Shown here piece by piece: positions 11,686 through 23,149 of a DNA stretch of 64,000 nucleotides. The notes beneath the pieces are model-generated. The model did not search any database. It was not told where the DNA came from and worked only from the letters and a program-made list of their open reading frames with translations. Source of the DNA: Linnemannia schmuckeri (taxonomy: Eukaryota > Mortierellomycota > Mortierellomycetes > Mortierellales > Mortierellaceae); assembly GCA_029449235.1 (NCBI GenBank), contig JANATG010000003.1, forward strand, positions 1,054,001-1,118,000. Reading direction: 5' to 3'. Each line of letters opens with the position of its first letter. Positions within the stretch are counted from its first letter, which is position 1. The position numbers were made by a program, and so were the translations under genes.

Positions 11686-14600
11686 TTACAAAGACGATAG
11701 GGGGAAGGTTGCCGTGGTAGAGAGGGAAGATGATGGTTCAGGGTCCTGCAAGTTGCTGCCGCTACTGCTGTTGTTGTTGTTCAAGAGCCGTATTGGTCCC
11801 AGTGACCTCCGCCGATTGGATCCCGTCACAGGCATCGGGATAGACGACGACGATGAGTCATCTCCAACTGCTGGTTCAACATCAACAGTGGTCGTCCGAG
11901 GTAGGGCTGCCATCATGCTCACGCGTCGCTTGCTTCGCGTTGATTCTGGTCGTGTGTCTTGACTGTCTGACGACGCGGGGGCGCCTAGCTCGCCAGGAGC
12001 GAATTGGTGCCCGAGACTGCTGAAACCATCTCCTCCTGCTCCTCCATTACCGCTCAGTTGCTGGAACGGTGGGATGTCGAGTGGTGATGTAAGTGTGACT
12101 TGAGCTCGGATCCTCCGTCGTGCGCTTGCATCTCGAATAGGCCCTCCACCAATGCCACTGCCCACTGGACTGTGCCCCATACCACCGCCGTTGGTCTTGC
12201 TGCTTTCGTCCGCATGCAGGCTGCTGTTCCCTTGTCCAATGGAACCCATACTGATTCTACGCTTGGTTGCAGTCGAAATCTTGGACGCTGTGGATGTGGT
12301 GGATGTTGTAGGGGCGAGGGCGGCGGAAAGCTGTTTGGGAATCGACTTGAGTGGGTCACTTCTATCCAGTCTAAGAGGCTTTTTCCCAGTGTCTACTGGT
12401 TGTGGCGGCGACGGGATAGGGATGCGACTTGATCCTTGACCAGGAGAAGGCGCTGATGAATCGGTATCAGTCGAGAGGCCGTGGATCTTAGAAGTCAGTC
12501 GATTGGCACTCCCAGATCTAGTGCCATTGGGAGGAGATGTCATCACAGAGTCGGCTTTCCTGTCGCCAGACACTGTTGCTGCTGCTGTTGATGCCACCTT
12601 AAACGGATTCCGATTCTCTGGCATCAGACTCTGGCGGCGAGCAATCCGGGCAGCTGTGGCGGATGAGGCTCCATGGACAACAACCTGCGGCTGTTGCGAA
12701 AGGACAGGTGAGCTACGCTGCTTCTTCCCAGCATGCCCTGTGCTGTCCCCATCCAGTTGTCGGAGTCGTTTGGTTGGACTTGAAAAGATGCTGGGCGGCG
12801 AACCATTGATATTTCCCGTCAGAAATGGACTCAATCTCTGTGGGCCTTTTGACATCTCTCCCTTAGCTGATTTGATACCCGAAGGTACCGAACTACTGCT
12901 GATAACCACCCTCCTTGCTCCTCCTCCTTGCCCATTGGAGGTCCCAATGCCGCTGGTTCCATTGCTATTGACGACGATCCGCTTGGCTCCACCGCTAAAA
13001 CCGATTCTACCAAAAGATGACGATGAAGAGCTCGACACTGGTGGTGGAGTGCTGGTCGGAGAATCGTCCTGCAGGGCACTTAAGGAAGGAAAGGGAGTCG
13101 GCCGAATAATAGGTTGTGCCGGATCACGCCAACCAGTTGAATACCGCTCCTCATCCTCGGCAACAACGTCAAGCAAAAAGTTGACATTGCGTTTTGTTGG
13201 CGTAGGGAAATCACGATGCTGTCGCAATCCTCCACGTGGACGTCTCTTGGGCGAAAATATGACGCCTGCCATAGGGTTGGACTTTCTGCGGGGGGTATTG
13301 GGACGCCTGCTGGGGGCCGGAGGCGGGCTCTGAAAGGGATTCTGTGGACTGCCCCATTGATTCCGTTCCTGGAACATCCTGCTGGGCGACTGACTTCCAT
13401 AAAGACTGCTGGACCCTAAGGCGAGGTTGGTGTCGACGGTATCCATGGATAAGTTGGGCAGGACATTGCTCTGTGAATGCCGCTTAACGGGTGTGCTTGG
13501 AACCTCGGGCAGGATTGACATCAGTTTAGAATCGCCAAGACCGATCGTGCTGCTAGATCCAGCGTCATTGGTCCCAGAACCAAGGAAACCTTGACCCTGT
13601 GAAAGAGACGTCCCGATCCTCTTGGTCATATCCGTAAAACTGGTGATCGACGACATGTAGATATCATTCAAGGTTCTTGTTGCCAGTCCAGCCTGCTCAA
13701 CCGCCTCGATCTCCGACCGCAAACCGACAAGAGACTTGGCGCTCAGCTCCATAAAGTCCTCCGTAGCCAAAAATTGTTCACTCAAAGACAAATCCGAGAG
13801 TTCCAGCTTTGTTGTTAGAATCTTGTTGTGTGACTCCAATGCCTGACATTTCTTCTCCAGCTCGTACAGGCGGTGGTATGGGAAGCTAGCCGATGAGAGT
13901 CCTCCACGCTTCTCAAGGGACTGGATTGAGACTGCGTAGAGCTTGAGAGAGTCCTCCTGTTCCTGCATTTGTCGCGTCAGCATCATGGTTTGGTCGTTCA
14001 GGTCCTGAATCAGTCGGTCGACCATGTTGATGTAAGAGGATGACGCGCTCATCGAACTGTTCAGCTTCTTTGCTCGAGCAATTGCCGTATCATCATCCAT
14101 TCCACTACCTTGGCCGCCCTGCGCTTTGATGTCCTTCTCCAGCTGCTCATATTGCTGTCGTGCCGCCTGGGAGGCCTGGTGAAATCCTTCTCGCCACCGT
14201 TGGAGTCCAGAAAGTCGCGCCGAAGTGATAAAATGCCGAGACTGGAGTTGTGCATAGCTCTGCTCCTGAGATCGTGCTGTCTGGAAAGTCGCGCGCATCT
14301 TCCTCACTGTCTCCTCAACCTCCCGCGATAGAGCATCCTGCCTTTGTTGTGCTTTTTCAATTTCCTCACCCCTAGCTTGATTCTGCAGCTTGCCCTTGAG
14401 TTCTGCAACCTCCTGTCGTAACTCGTAGATGGCCTGCACGTACTCGGAGACATGTCGATCGACATTCAGGGTGTTCTTGGTGACCTTGGTTTTGATGTTT
14501 TTCGCCCGATTGGCGTACTTGAGAGTATTGTGTGTCTCCTCGTAGTGTTGGCTGGAGGGGCTGACGCAAGCTATCATGACTGTCTTGCAATTGCCTCCCA

Positions 14601-16369
14601 ACGAAAACTTGAGCAACCGGGTGAGCTTACTATCGCGATATGGTATATGGGCCTTGGGCTTGTTGTCGCAAAGTGCATTAATGCAGTTGCCAAGTGCGAG
14701 GAGAGACTTGTTGATGTTGGCTCCTATTATATGACAATCCGATCATCACGGTCAGCTCTGCGCTGTGATGTTGCATGAAATTTCTTCTGCAAAATGTCAC
14801 CAGCTGGTTGATGTACCTTCAGTCAAACGTGTTCCTCGATTTCTGGTGGCCGACGCTCGCTCACTTCCAGCCAAGTCGATCAGAGAAAGTGTTGCGATAG
14901 TAAAATCCTCGGACACATTAGCAGTCTTGAGGCGTTGGCAAATGTTGATTTGCAGGACCGCATGTGAACGAGACGACGTCGCATTGGCCTCTGTTGGCGA
15001 CATGGTCCTATTCTCGTTTCCCATCAAAACTAAATCCATGAGTGCATCCATCTAAATACAAAAAAAATATCAAAAAGTAAACTTGTTAGTTGCTGTCTCT
15101 AGATTCGTATAAGCTGCATGTCATTCTTTTTCTCTGGTAACATGAAATCGTTTGCTTAAATTACTTACTCCTTTTGGGTGATGTTCTGAGAGGCCTGCAA
15201 TAGAGATCTTCTTGGCAGAGTCCTCCCGGAGATGCAAGGAAGCAGGCTTGACAGAGTCTGAACCAGGCTTGGCGAGCAGGTCCCGGATCGTCTCGTTATA
15301 GACTTCCAAGTACGACAGTGACACCTCAACAGTTTTCTCATCCTCCATTTCCTTAATCCGATCGTAGAGCTCCTGCATAGTGAGAAAAATGATCCCTGGT
15401 TTCTCGAGTGTCCCGCTGATTGTGTGTGTCTTGCCACATCCTGTAGCACCATAAGCGAAGAGAGTTCCATTATATCCGTTCAAAACGCCGTCGATCAAGT
15501 GTCGCGTCGTGTTCTCAAAGACCTAATCATACCACAAAAGACCAGCTGTATTAGTATCATTCGCCATCATAGTATCAATGAACCTATCAAAATGCTGTCT
15601 CATTCTTTAGTAATTTACCTCCTCCTGCTGAGCATCTTCGTGAAATACGCGATCAAATGCATAGCGCATGTCCTTGAACCGTCTATAGGCCTGAACAGGG
15701 AGTAGCGCCCTTTTGTACTTTGAAATACTTTCTGCATCTGGCGGGTCAAAGACTAGTACGCTGTCGTCCAGAACATCGACAACTTTCCTGATCCCCGCCT
15801 GTCCTTTCGAACCTGTGTGGCCCAGGTTGTCTGAACTATCACCTCGACCATGCCCTGCTCCTGTTAGACCTGCCAGTGATGCATCTGCCGAGAAGTTGAA
15901 CTTGCTGGTCGACGCTTGAGGAAGACGCATTTGCTCAGAAACATTGAAAGGTCTGACTCGCACTACATGCAGGGTAAAATAGTGTTGCGCTTTAGCCCCT
16001 TGTTCAGCCTTTTTTGTCGATAAAACGACAGGACATGTCTAGCACTGTGCATGACTCACCTGCAACAAGGATAGCAGACTCTGAGGGCCACTGTGGCGTC
16101 TCCCGTACTCTTTTGATTCCTTTGACAGCCTCGGTAGAAGGGGATCCAGCGTCCAGGTCCATCGTTCCTGCGCTACCATTGTGTTGGTTAGACGCGTTGT
16201 CGTCGCCGCCACCGCCTGTCTTTGAGGACATAGGGGCGGCCTCGGTCAACTCTAAATCCAGATTGGGGTGCGTATCTTTTGGAGAGTTTTTGTTGTCGTG
16301 AGTGTTGTAGTGTGTAGTGCTGGACCCTGGTAGATGGTGAAGAGAACTGACGGCCTCCAAGTCCTGCAT
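11686..16369 (-). CDS. Kinesin-8 family motor protein (Kip3/Klp5-Klp6 type)
   Basis: Exons on the minus strand: 16369-16060, 15962-15619, 15522-15169, 15051-14817, 14723-11686, giving 1,426 residues. The motor starts after about 100 Ser/Asn-rich residues at VAVRVRPFN (about 102-110). A kinesin-8-like insert precedes AYRRFKDMRYAFDRVF. P-loop GATGCGKT is at 243-250, switch-I SSRSH at 362-366 and switch-II DLAGSE at 395-400. The NKSLLALGNCINAL and IPYRDSKLTRLLK blocks follow, then the neck and coiled-coil segments. The tail, roughly 700 residues, is Ser/Pro/Arg-rich with basic patches. Kinesin-8 motors are plus-end-directed microtubule depolymerases that control spindle length. ATG 16369 is the first in-frame Met before the motor; a CAG/GT junction just upstream (about 16411) leaves a 5'-UTR intron or an earlier start possible. 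Convergent with set9. Confidence 0.92.
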
Positions 16370-17185
16370 GGACAGAGTAAAAAGAGACTTGGTTGTATTC
16401 CTCAATAAAACCTGTGGAGAAGAATCCGTCAAGTGTTGGATGTTGAAGGTCGAAAAATATGCGTGCGGCTAGGATGGTGTGTTTGGATACTTGTGCCCAG
16501 TCAGATCCTGATTGCTTCTGCTTGTCGTGCCGGGTGATGATGTCGTCTGACGAGTGGAATGTGTGTCCGTGTTCAGAGGTGTGATGCCTAACCTCAAGGT
16601 GGCAGCTCGCATAAACAAAAATTAGCTGTGACTGCCAATCGCGTCGTATCCCTACTTCACACGGAGCCTGGAAGCATCTCTAGCCGCCACCACCATGCTC
16701 TAGTTGCACACGTTGTGGACCACTCGCCTTACATTGAAAATATGTCTTCAAGAAGTTACCCGAGGAGCATAAGAAATGAAACGAGTGATAGAAGCTGAGC
16801 TGATCTCATGTTTTCAATTTACTACGTTAGAAGGTCAAGGAACGCCAAAGAATAAGCTCAGCTATATCATGACGGCAGAAAAGCAATTAAGCAAAAGCAG
16901 TAAGACCTTCCTGAAGGCGGAAGTAGGGGAAGTGGTTACCTAGACCAACTAAGGTGATGTCACTGGGCTTACAAAACCGGCATCCCTCTGCGGGGAAGGG
17001 GACGGTCTTCTCTTTTTGGAATAAGGACTTCCGCACGTCACGGTGATTGATGATCACAGATGATGTGAGACAATTTCAAGGACTATTTAAAAGAGATCGT
17101 TTCTCTCTTTTTCTTCTTCAAACAACACACTCAACACAACCCATAACACAACACAATTACTCCACAACATACATACCTATCAACC
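16370..17185. promoter_or_regulatory. Divergent intergenic region between kinesin-8 and the 79-residue gene
   Basis: About 0.8 kb. It contains AGGGG elements near 16925 and 17000, which match the core of yeast stress-response elements. That functional reading is speculative for this organism. A TATA-like element sits near the right end. No protein-like open frame is present. Confidence 0.45.
17084..17093 (+). promoter_or_regulatory. TATA-like box of the 79-residue gene
   Basis: TATTTAAAAG lies about 100 bp upstream of the ATG at 17186. It is followed by a TTTCTCTTTTTCTTC pyrimidine block and an ACA/CAACAC-rich leader, the arrangement expected of a strong fungal promoter. Confidence 0.5.
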
Positions 17186-17425
17186 ATGTCATCCATGAAG
17201 TCATCCAAGCCCGAACTCGGAGCCCACTCCACGCCCGCTCCAGCCGCCCTCGCTACAACAACAGAAACAGCAGAAGCATCCAAATCTGCCTGCGGTGGTC
17301 AGAAGGACTGGGACCTCCACCCCGCCTGTATCCGCCAGATCGAAAACAAGGGCTCCCCCGCAGACGTCAAGCTCCTCCATGAAATGGAGCAACAATGTCC
17401 CCGCGCTGCAAAAAACCAGCACTAG
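17186..17425 (+). CDS. Small hypothetical protein, 79 residues, three cysteines
   Basis: Single exon with a good start context (ACCATGTC). The first 35 residues are Ser/Ala/Thr/Pro-rich and probably disordered. The remainder (CGGQKDWDLHPACIRQIENK and onward) has cysteines at 36, 48 and 71 in a compact, partly helical stretch. I do not recognise the family. The cysteine spacing is not the paired CX9C of twin-CX9C mitochondrial proteins. Support for a real gene: a TATA-like box about 100 bp upstream, a clean leader, coding-like third positions, and an AATAAA at 17637. No signal peptide or membrane segment. The neighbouring genes (kinesin-8, UPF2) say nothing about its job. Confidence 0.7.
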   Translation: MSSMKSSKPELGAHSTPAPAALATTTETAEASKSACGGQKDWDLHPACIRQIENKGSPADVKLLHEMEQQCPRAAKNQH

Positions 17426-18352
17426 GCTATCAGGAATCGCTCGTTCTCTTTGCTGTTCGCCTAGCCTGATTCCAGGTCTGCCCAACTAGCTTCTACAATA
17501 ATCTTAACAAGCCTACAAAGCGACAATCAACAACAAACAGTGACAGCAACAATAACCAACAACAACAACAACCATTCACCATATCAAAGCGGCATCCTCT
17601 CTAGGTCTGCCTACAGACTGTACATAACATCCTCCCAATAAACCCAACCAATCAACAACGGTTGTTTTTTTTAGCGCATAACGAGTAATTGCATTTTTCA
17701 TTATTCTGCATGATTTGTTCGTTCGGGATGCCACACAAGGAATTTTGTCTCTCCACAACATCGAAAAGGAAGGAGAATCTGTGCGTGGGAAAAGACATTG
17801 AGCGTAGAGAAAGCAGAGCAGTTCAATGATCAAAAACGCATAAATCAGAGAAAATAGGAAGCAGCAGAAACAATCGAGTTGAGTATTTGACAAACTCACG
17901 AGTATCGTATCTTCGTCGTCGTTGTTTTTATAATGGTTGACAAAGGTTCTGCGATAGCTGCTGAATCCTATCTTGACTTCATTTCTACGGTGCTCTCATC
18001 TCATTCAATCTCAGCCTCAGGTCTTTTTGTTCTGACTTGCGACTAAAGATAATCGAGGAAAGAAAGGGAGAGGGGGAAGCAAGTGGCTCGTGCATGCTTT
18101 TGTTCGCTGGTGCCACCACGGCGCTTCTTAGAATCCGTGCAAACTGATTGCGCGAATAAAAAATAGATGAAGCGCGAGGAGTCGACAAGGAACAAAATGA
18201 GAAAAGAGTGACAACAGCTCTCTGGCTCTCGAATAAAGAAAGCCAAGAGTTGTCACCCATGTCAACGTCTATGAACAAGAAAAAGGGGAGGACAAGGGTA
18301 AGCATAGCTTTCCTACATTCGAACTGGACCAGTTAAACATAAAACTAGCTCA
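17426..18352. other. Convergent intergenic region between the 79-residue gene and UPF2
   Basis: It holds the presumed 3' UTR of the small gene with CAACAA repeats, an AATAAA at 17637-17642, and AT-rich sequence towards the UPF2 stop. No RNA gene or further coding region was recognised. Confidence 0.5.
17637..17642 (+). terminator. AATAAA polyadenylation signal
   Basis: Canonical AATAAA about 210 bp after the stop codon of the 79-residue gene, with T-rich sequence starting about 20 bp downstream. Confidence 0.5.
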
Positions 18353-21300
18353 TTACCTTCCACCAGACCCACGTCCCCGACTCGACTGTCCACCAACCGG
18401 TCGTCGTTCATACCCATCTACACCCAAGTTTGTCAGTGCGCTTTCTGTTCCGAATCCAGCGCCAACGCCAACGGTCTGGTTACGAGCCCAGCGTGTGTTG
18501 CTTCGATTAGGATCATATCCGTAACCATGTCCACCTCGATCGCCTCGACCTTGACCGCCCGAAGCGCTCGCTGAATCTCGGTAACTTGAATTTCCAGCGC
18601 CGCCTCCGCCACCACCACGTCGATTGTCTTCGACAAAGTTCAATCGGATACCTTGATTCCGCAAAGACTGTTCCAGTGCTAATATTGGCAATAGTAAACA
18701 TGAAACAACACCACATTGCATGAGTCGGGTATTTACGTGTCGCGCGAGAATTAATGAACCATCCGGCATCATAAAAGCCCCAATAAACAAACCTGCGCGT
18801 TGGTTGGCCTCCTCACGGACTTCGTAGTCCAGGACGAGTTGCTTCAATTGCTGCTGTTCCTCGCGCTCCGCTTCCCTCTGATTTCTAGTGTTGATGACGA
18901 GAGAGCTGTCGCTTGGTAAACCAACCGTCTTTAGCTGCTGCTTGTTTCCTTTTTTGGTCAAAAGGGTAAACGCCACATGGTCCGGGTTACTGAGAACCGG
19001 TTCTTCGCGACGATCTATGGGACGCGTAGCAAAAACACATTATGGGCAACGGTCAATACTATGCTGAATAGGTTCAAACAACTGAATAAAAAACAACCAA
19101 TGGCATACCAGCGGTTCTGAGAACAGGGATAGCAACATCGAGCGTCAAGTGCTTTCTCTCAAACTTTCTAGATTCCAGACTCTCTGTCATCATCTTGAGA
19201 TACTCTCGCTCAAAGTCCTCATCCACAGCCTCTACAGGCTTGTGTTGGTTCGTCAGGACAACGGCTTGCTCTTCATCGTCCATTTGTCTCATGGCATGGA
19301 CCTCTTCGTCATCGTCCAACCCATCTTCGTCCTCCTCGCTGTCGTCATCATCATCGTCCTGCTGGTCATCGTCGCCTTCGTCATCGCCTTCCGAGTCTTC
19401 CGAGTCAGAGTCGTCGTTCTGGAGGTTGGCGTTTGGATCGTTGCCTCCAAGAGGCCCAAGAAGCGCTTCGACAGCCGCATAAGCCTCTTCATAAGTCTGG
19501 AAGCGTCGCAGCTTGGGTCGCAGCTCTGTAAAGGTGTCTTCAATCATGTACTCAATCTCCAGCGGAACGGATTCCTTGGAGAGGATATACATCTGGAAGA
19601 GAACCAAGAATGAGTCGAGTTTAATTTTGGAGCTGCCATGATCAAAACACATGCCGCAGGTATCGAGCAAGGTACAGACAAGTCGAATCCTGAAGCAGTC
19701 GTGAGGGGCATCAATAGGCGAAGGGTGCTCTGGGGACGCCCTGCCTTGCTCTATATGATGTTGAAGCGAAAACCATCGTCAGTCAATCCTCCAATTGGAT
19801 TACAAGAGGCACCCATTGCCTATATCTGATGCGAGTCAAACATACCGTGGCCTGTTGAGAGAAGGGTGTCCAAGGTGCTGAAGATCAGGGGCGAGTCGAC
19901 CATGCGGTAGTTATACAACTCTCCTAAGAACTTGACGATAGCGATACGTTTCTGATTGTGTCGAAAGTTATTCTGCTCCAAACCAACTCGGATGCCCTCG
20001 GCGATAGAATCGACAATGGCGATCGAGAAATCAGAGTGGTAGCGACTGAGCCCGTTCACAAGGATGGCCATCAAGTGAATATTGCTGAACTTGATCTTCC
20101 AGACTTTGCTGAAGAGGCGCACAACAAGGCTGTAAATCTATTTCAAGATTGAAGATGGGTATTCATTTTAGCCTGGCTGTCATGTCGGCAAGCAAGAAAA
20201 GCATGACCAAAAGCGGCGATTTACAACCTACTTCAGGCTTGTTCCAGTCCAACTTTCGCAACAACTTATGAGTGGTCTCAACGTTCTTTTTGCAAAGATC
20301 GAGATAGAGCAACTTTCGGATAAATTGCTCGATAGGAGGGATCTCGCGTTTTTGTCTTGTGCTTTGCTCTGGAGGGTTGCACTATGATTGGCAGGATTGG
20401 GAACAGCTCGTCAGCATGCAAAGTCGCCAGAGAATAATTGGATCTGCATACATACCTCGAGCTTGGTTGCATTTTTACCTGGTAGTAAGCATTGTCGATC
20501 ATCAACAAAAACCTGGGTTCGAGATGAAGAGCGGCCTTCTTTCGCTTGAGGATATCCAGCATAACATCCAGGCGCGTAGAGGTAGCCGTGCTCTTGAGCT
20601 TGAGGAATCGACCACAGGTCTCCAGAAGTGCACAAGCTACAATGATATTCTGGGGAACAAAGTCCTCAAGAAGAACCTTCAGACAGTGAAAGATGATTGG
20701 AAGTGGGGTGAGGCCAAACTTGACCAGCTCGGACAGAAACTTGATGTTCTTGACTCGTGACTCCGAAAGATCCATGTGTTTCTTGCGCAAAAGGCCACGG
20801 AACTCGCGTTCCAGAGCATTCAGGACCTCCTCTGCGACATCTGGGTAAAAGGGCTTGAAGGTTGCGATCATACGGGAGTAGTAAGGAAGCAGGTCGTGTC
20901 TATCGCGGGGGACTTGAACAAGTGTCTGAAAGTAGAGATGAATGTCACTATGGAATTAATGCCTTGAAATTTTAAATTTTGAATTAGCTTAAAGTCAAAA
21001 TTCACAGTCGAAATATACCTTGATGAGGCGATTCCGGCTCAGTTTGGAGTTGAGGTAACAAAAGTCGACTGCAGCCTGGTCGATCATGTCTCTGTTGCAC
21101 ATATTGGGGAGTCTCGCCATAAAAGCATCAATCTGGGTTGTGGTTGTCTTGGACGCTGCTGTCAAGGGTTCAGTCGCAACGGTGTCCTCTGCAAGAAATG
21201 AGTCCGTTCCGGTCTGATCGTTCAGCTCCATGTTCCCGAGTTCTGCGTCGATGCTCTCCATCAAAAGGTCAGTCGAATCATCGAATTCATCAATCTGATC

Positions 21301-23149
21301 CGCAGTATCCTTGGAAGTGTTCTCGGCATCTGCGGCAGTGGTACTGGAAGGAGCGGTGTTGTCCTTGCTTGCAGTCTTTTCGGCATCCTTCTCAGCCTCA
21401 GCCTCGTCATCCTTCTTATCCTTTTTAGACTTTGAAGTCTCAAGAAAGATTTTGGGCACCAAAGTTCTGAGGTCCAGAATCTGTTCGTAAAAGACGACGT
21501 TGTCCTCGTCCTCAAAAACGCTGCTGGCTGCACCCTTTTCCTCTGCGCCACCGGAAGATTCGACAATTCCGATAAGATCCTCCTTTTCATCTTTAAGAAT
21601 AGGAACGTCCACATCGAGAGCATCTGCGACAGACTGAGTTGAGGTGGAGAGCTTCTCAAATGCCTTGAACTGCTTTTCGTATTGCTGCTGGCGCTCCTCC
21701 GACAATTCCCCGCGCGAGAATAAAGATGCCTCGTTCTTTCGCTCCACTCTTTTCAATTCCTAAACCAATGAGGCATTCCAGTGCACAAAGAAATCATTAG
21801 CCTGTATTCTCTGACCTCTGTGTACATAAGATAGTTGCAAGTTCCGAACAATCATACCTTGTGGTCGCGAACAAGATGCGCCTCCAAGCCTTTGTAATAC
21901 TCAGAAAACAAGGCCTTGAAGAGCTGTTGTTGTGTTGGAGTTACATATGTGTCGGGCTGTCCTGAGCTAGTGTCCTCTGCCGTTGAAGCCTTCGGCTCTG
22001 CGTCCTTTCCATCGCCAGTAGTTTTCGCCTTACGAGGAATAATCCCTGTCAAATCCTTACCATGAATCTTCAACACAGTAAGAACAATTGGAAGGTTGAC
22101 GTGATCCTTGTCTCCCGCAAGCTATTGTTTTGCGAAAGATAAGTGAATATAAGCACTGTCAAAAAACAATTGAAAAGACCACCTTGGCCTGTCTTTCATC
22201 ACAGATTCCATAGAACAGGTGCGCATACCAGATCATGGAGGATCGTATAGATAAAGTTGGGCATAGCCTTGCCATCAGCAGGTGCTCCCTTCGAGTCTTT
22301 AGATGATCCTGTCAATGCTGCCGCTGCCGCGTCCTTGGTCGCTGATCCGGATTTGGCGGATACTCCTGATGATCCTTCTGTGCCCAGAGTTGCCACGCCA
22401 TCCTCTACATTTCGCAGTACACCGACCAACCAAAGATCTGTGGCGACGCGACTCAGCACGCGTTGGCGGGATATCCTTGAAGATTCTTCCTTTTCGCGTT
22501 GCTCAGGTGTCGTTCCTGCCTGCGCCAACTGTTGGTGGGTTAACTTTGGAGAGGGTGCAAGTGCTTTGGCAAGATGGTAGGTGAACAGTAGGGTAAAAGT
22601 ATCTGGGAAACGCTGGTGCAAAGCGGATATGACCTACACTCAGCAACACAATAAAACGAGATATTAATTAGGAATTCTTTCTTTTTTTCGATTACGTTAC
22701 AAGAGGCCTTTTTTTGTTTGCGATCATTGGTAGGTTGGGTTTATACCTCTGTCGCCGCAGCAACATCTGCGCTGAGTTTGCATCTCAGGAGGCCTTCCAG
22801 AATAGCAGCGACGATTTCAGAGATGTATTTCTCTAGGCTGAGCTTTTTAATGTCGTTCAAGAGCTGCGTGGAGACATCGGAGGTGAGTCCTGTTTTGCAC
22901 TTTTTTATGAAGGCGGTGTTTTTTTTAATGTTGGAGTCCAGATTCCGGAGGGCAGTGGGATCTATTTAGGACATGAGGGTATGATCGGTTGTGATGTCAG
23001 CAGGTTGTTTCCGTGCACGCTTTCTTTTGGGGACTTTTGACGAAGAAAGAAAGAAAGAAAGAAGGACCTACCCGGCTTTTGTTGCCATGCCCCCAGGTTG
23101 GCCTGTCTGAGATCCTGTCTGGCAGCCAGTTTCGAGGATTGTGTGTCTG
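18353..23149 (-). CDS. UPF2: Nonsense-mediated decay factor UPF2/NMD2, 5' end unresolved
   Basis: UPF2 bridges UPF1 to the exon-junction or 3'-UTR complex in nonsense-mediated decay. Exons on the minus strand: 23149-23072, 22961-22747, 22633-22229, 22121-21858, 21759-21019, 20925-20479, 20381-20232, 20137-19846, 19729-19109, 19014-18353. About 1,270 residues or more. Hallmarks: the N-terminal LRQANLGAW and LDSNIKKNTAFIKK, three MIF4G repeats (including KGELSEER-like GELSEERQQQYEKQF, NRLIKTLVQVPRDR, LRKLDWNKPE, RLVCTLLDTCGMCFD), a long Asp/Glu run after the third repeat, and the C-terminal UPF1-binding motif FTLLTKKGNKQQ. A Gly/Arg-rich RGG tail is extra. The first visible exon begins at an AG acceptor and has no in-frame ATG after its upstream stop. 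The true start is therefore in an unplaced upstream mini-exon or is non-AUG. A GTAAAT..ACAG segment at 18736-18668 may be an in-frame 69-nt intron. Confidence 0.9.

Noticed and set aside
12503..13333. 276-codon plus-strand open frame
   Set aside because: Antisense shadow of the kinesin-8 tail exon; no start context or domain.
18679..18736. 58-nt intron in the UPF2 tail
   Set aside because: It would shift the frame into an early stop. Either no intron or the 69-nt version fits.
22199..22229. Alternative coding read-through (WYAHLFYG) in UPF2
   Set aside because: It requires a frame shift. Splicing from the GTATGC donor at 22228 to the acceptor at 22122 restores the conserved GDKDHVNLP..VLKIHGKDLTG order.
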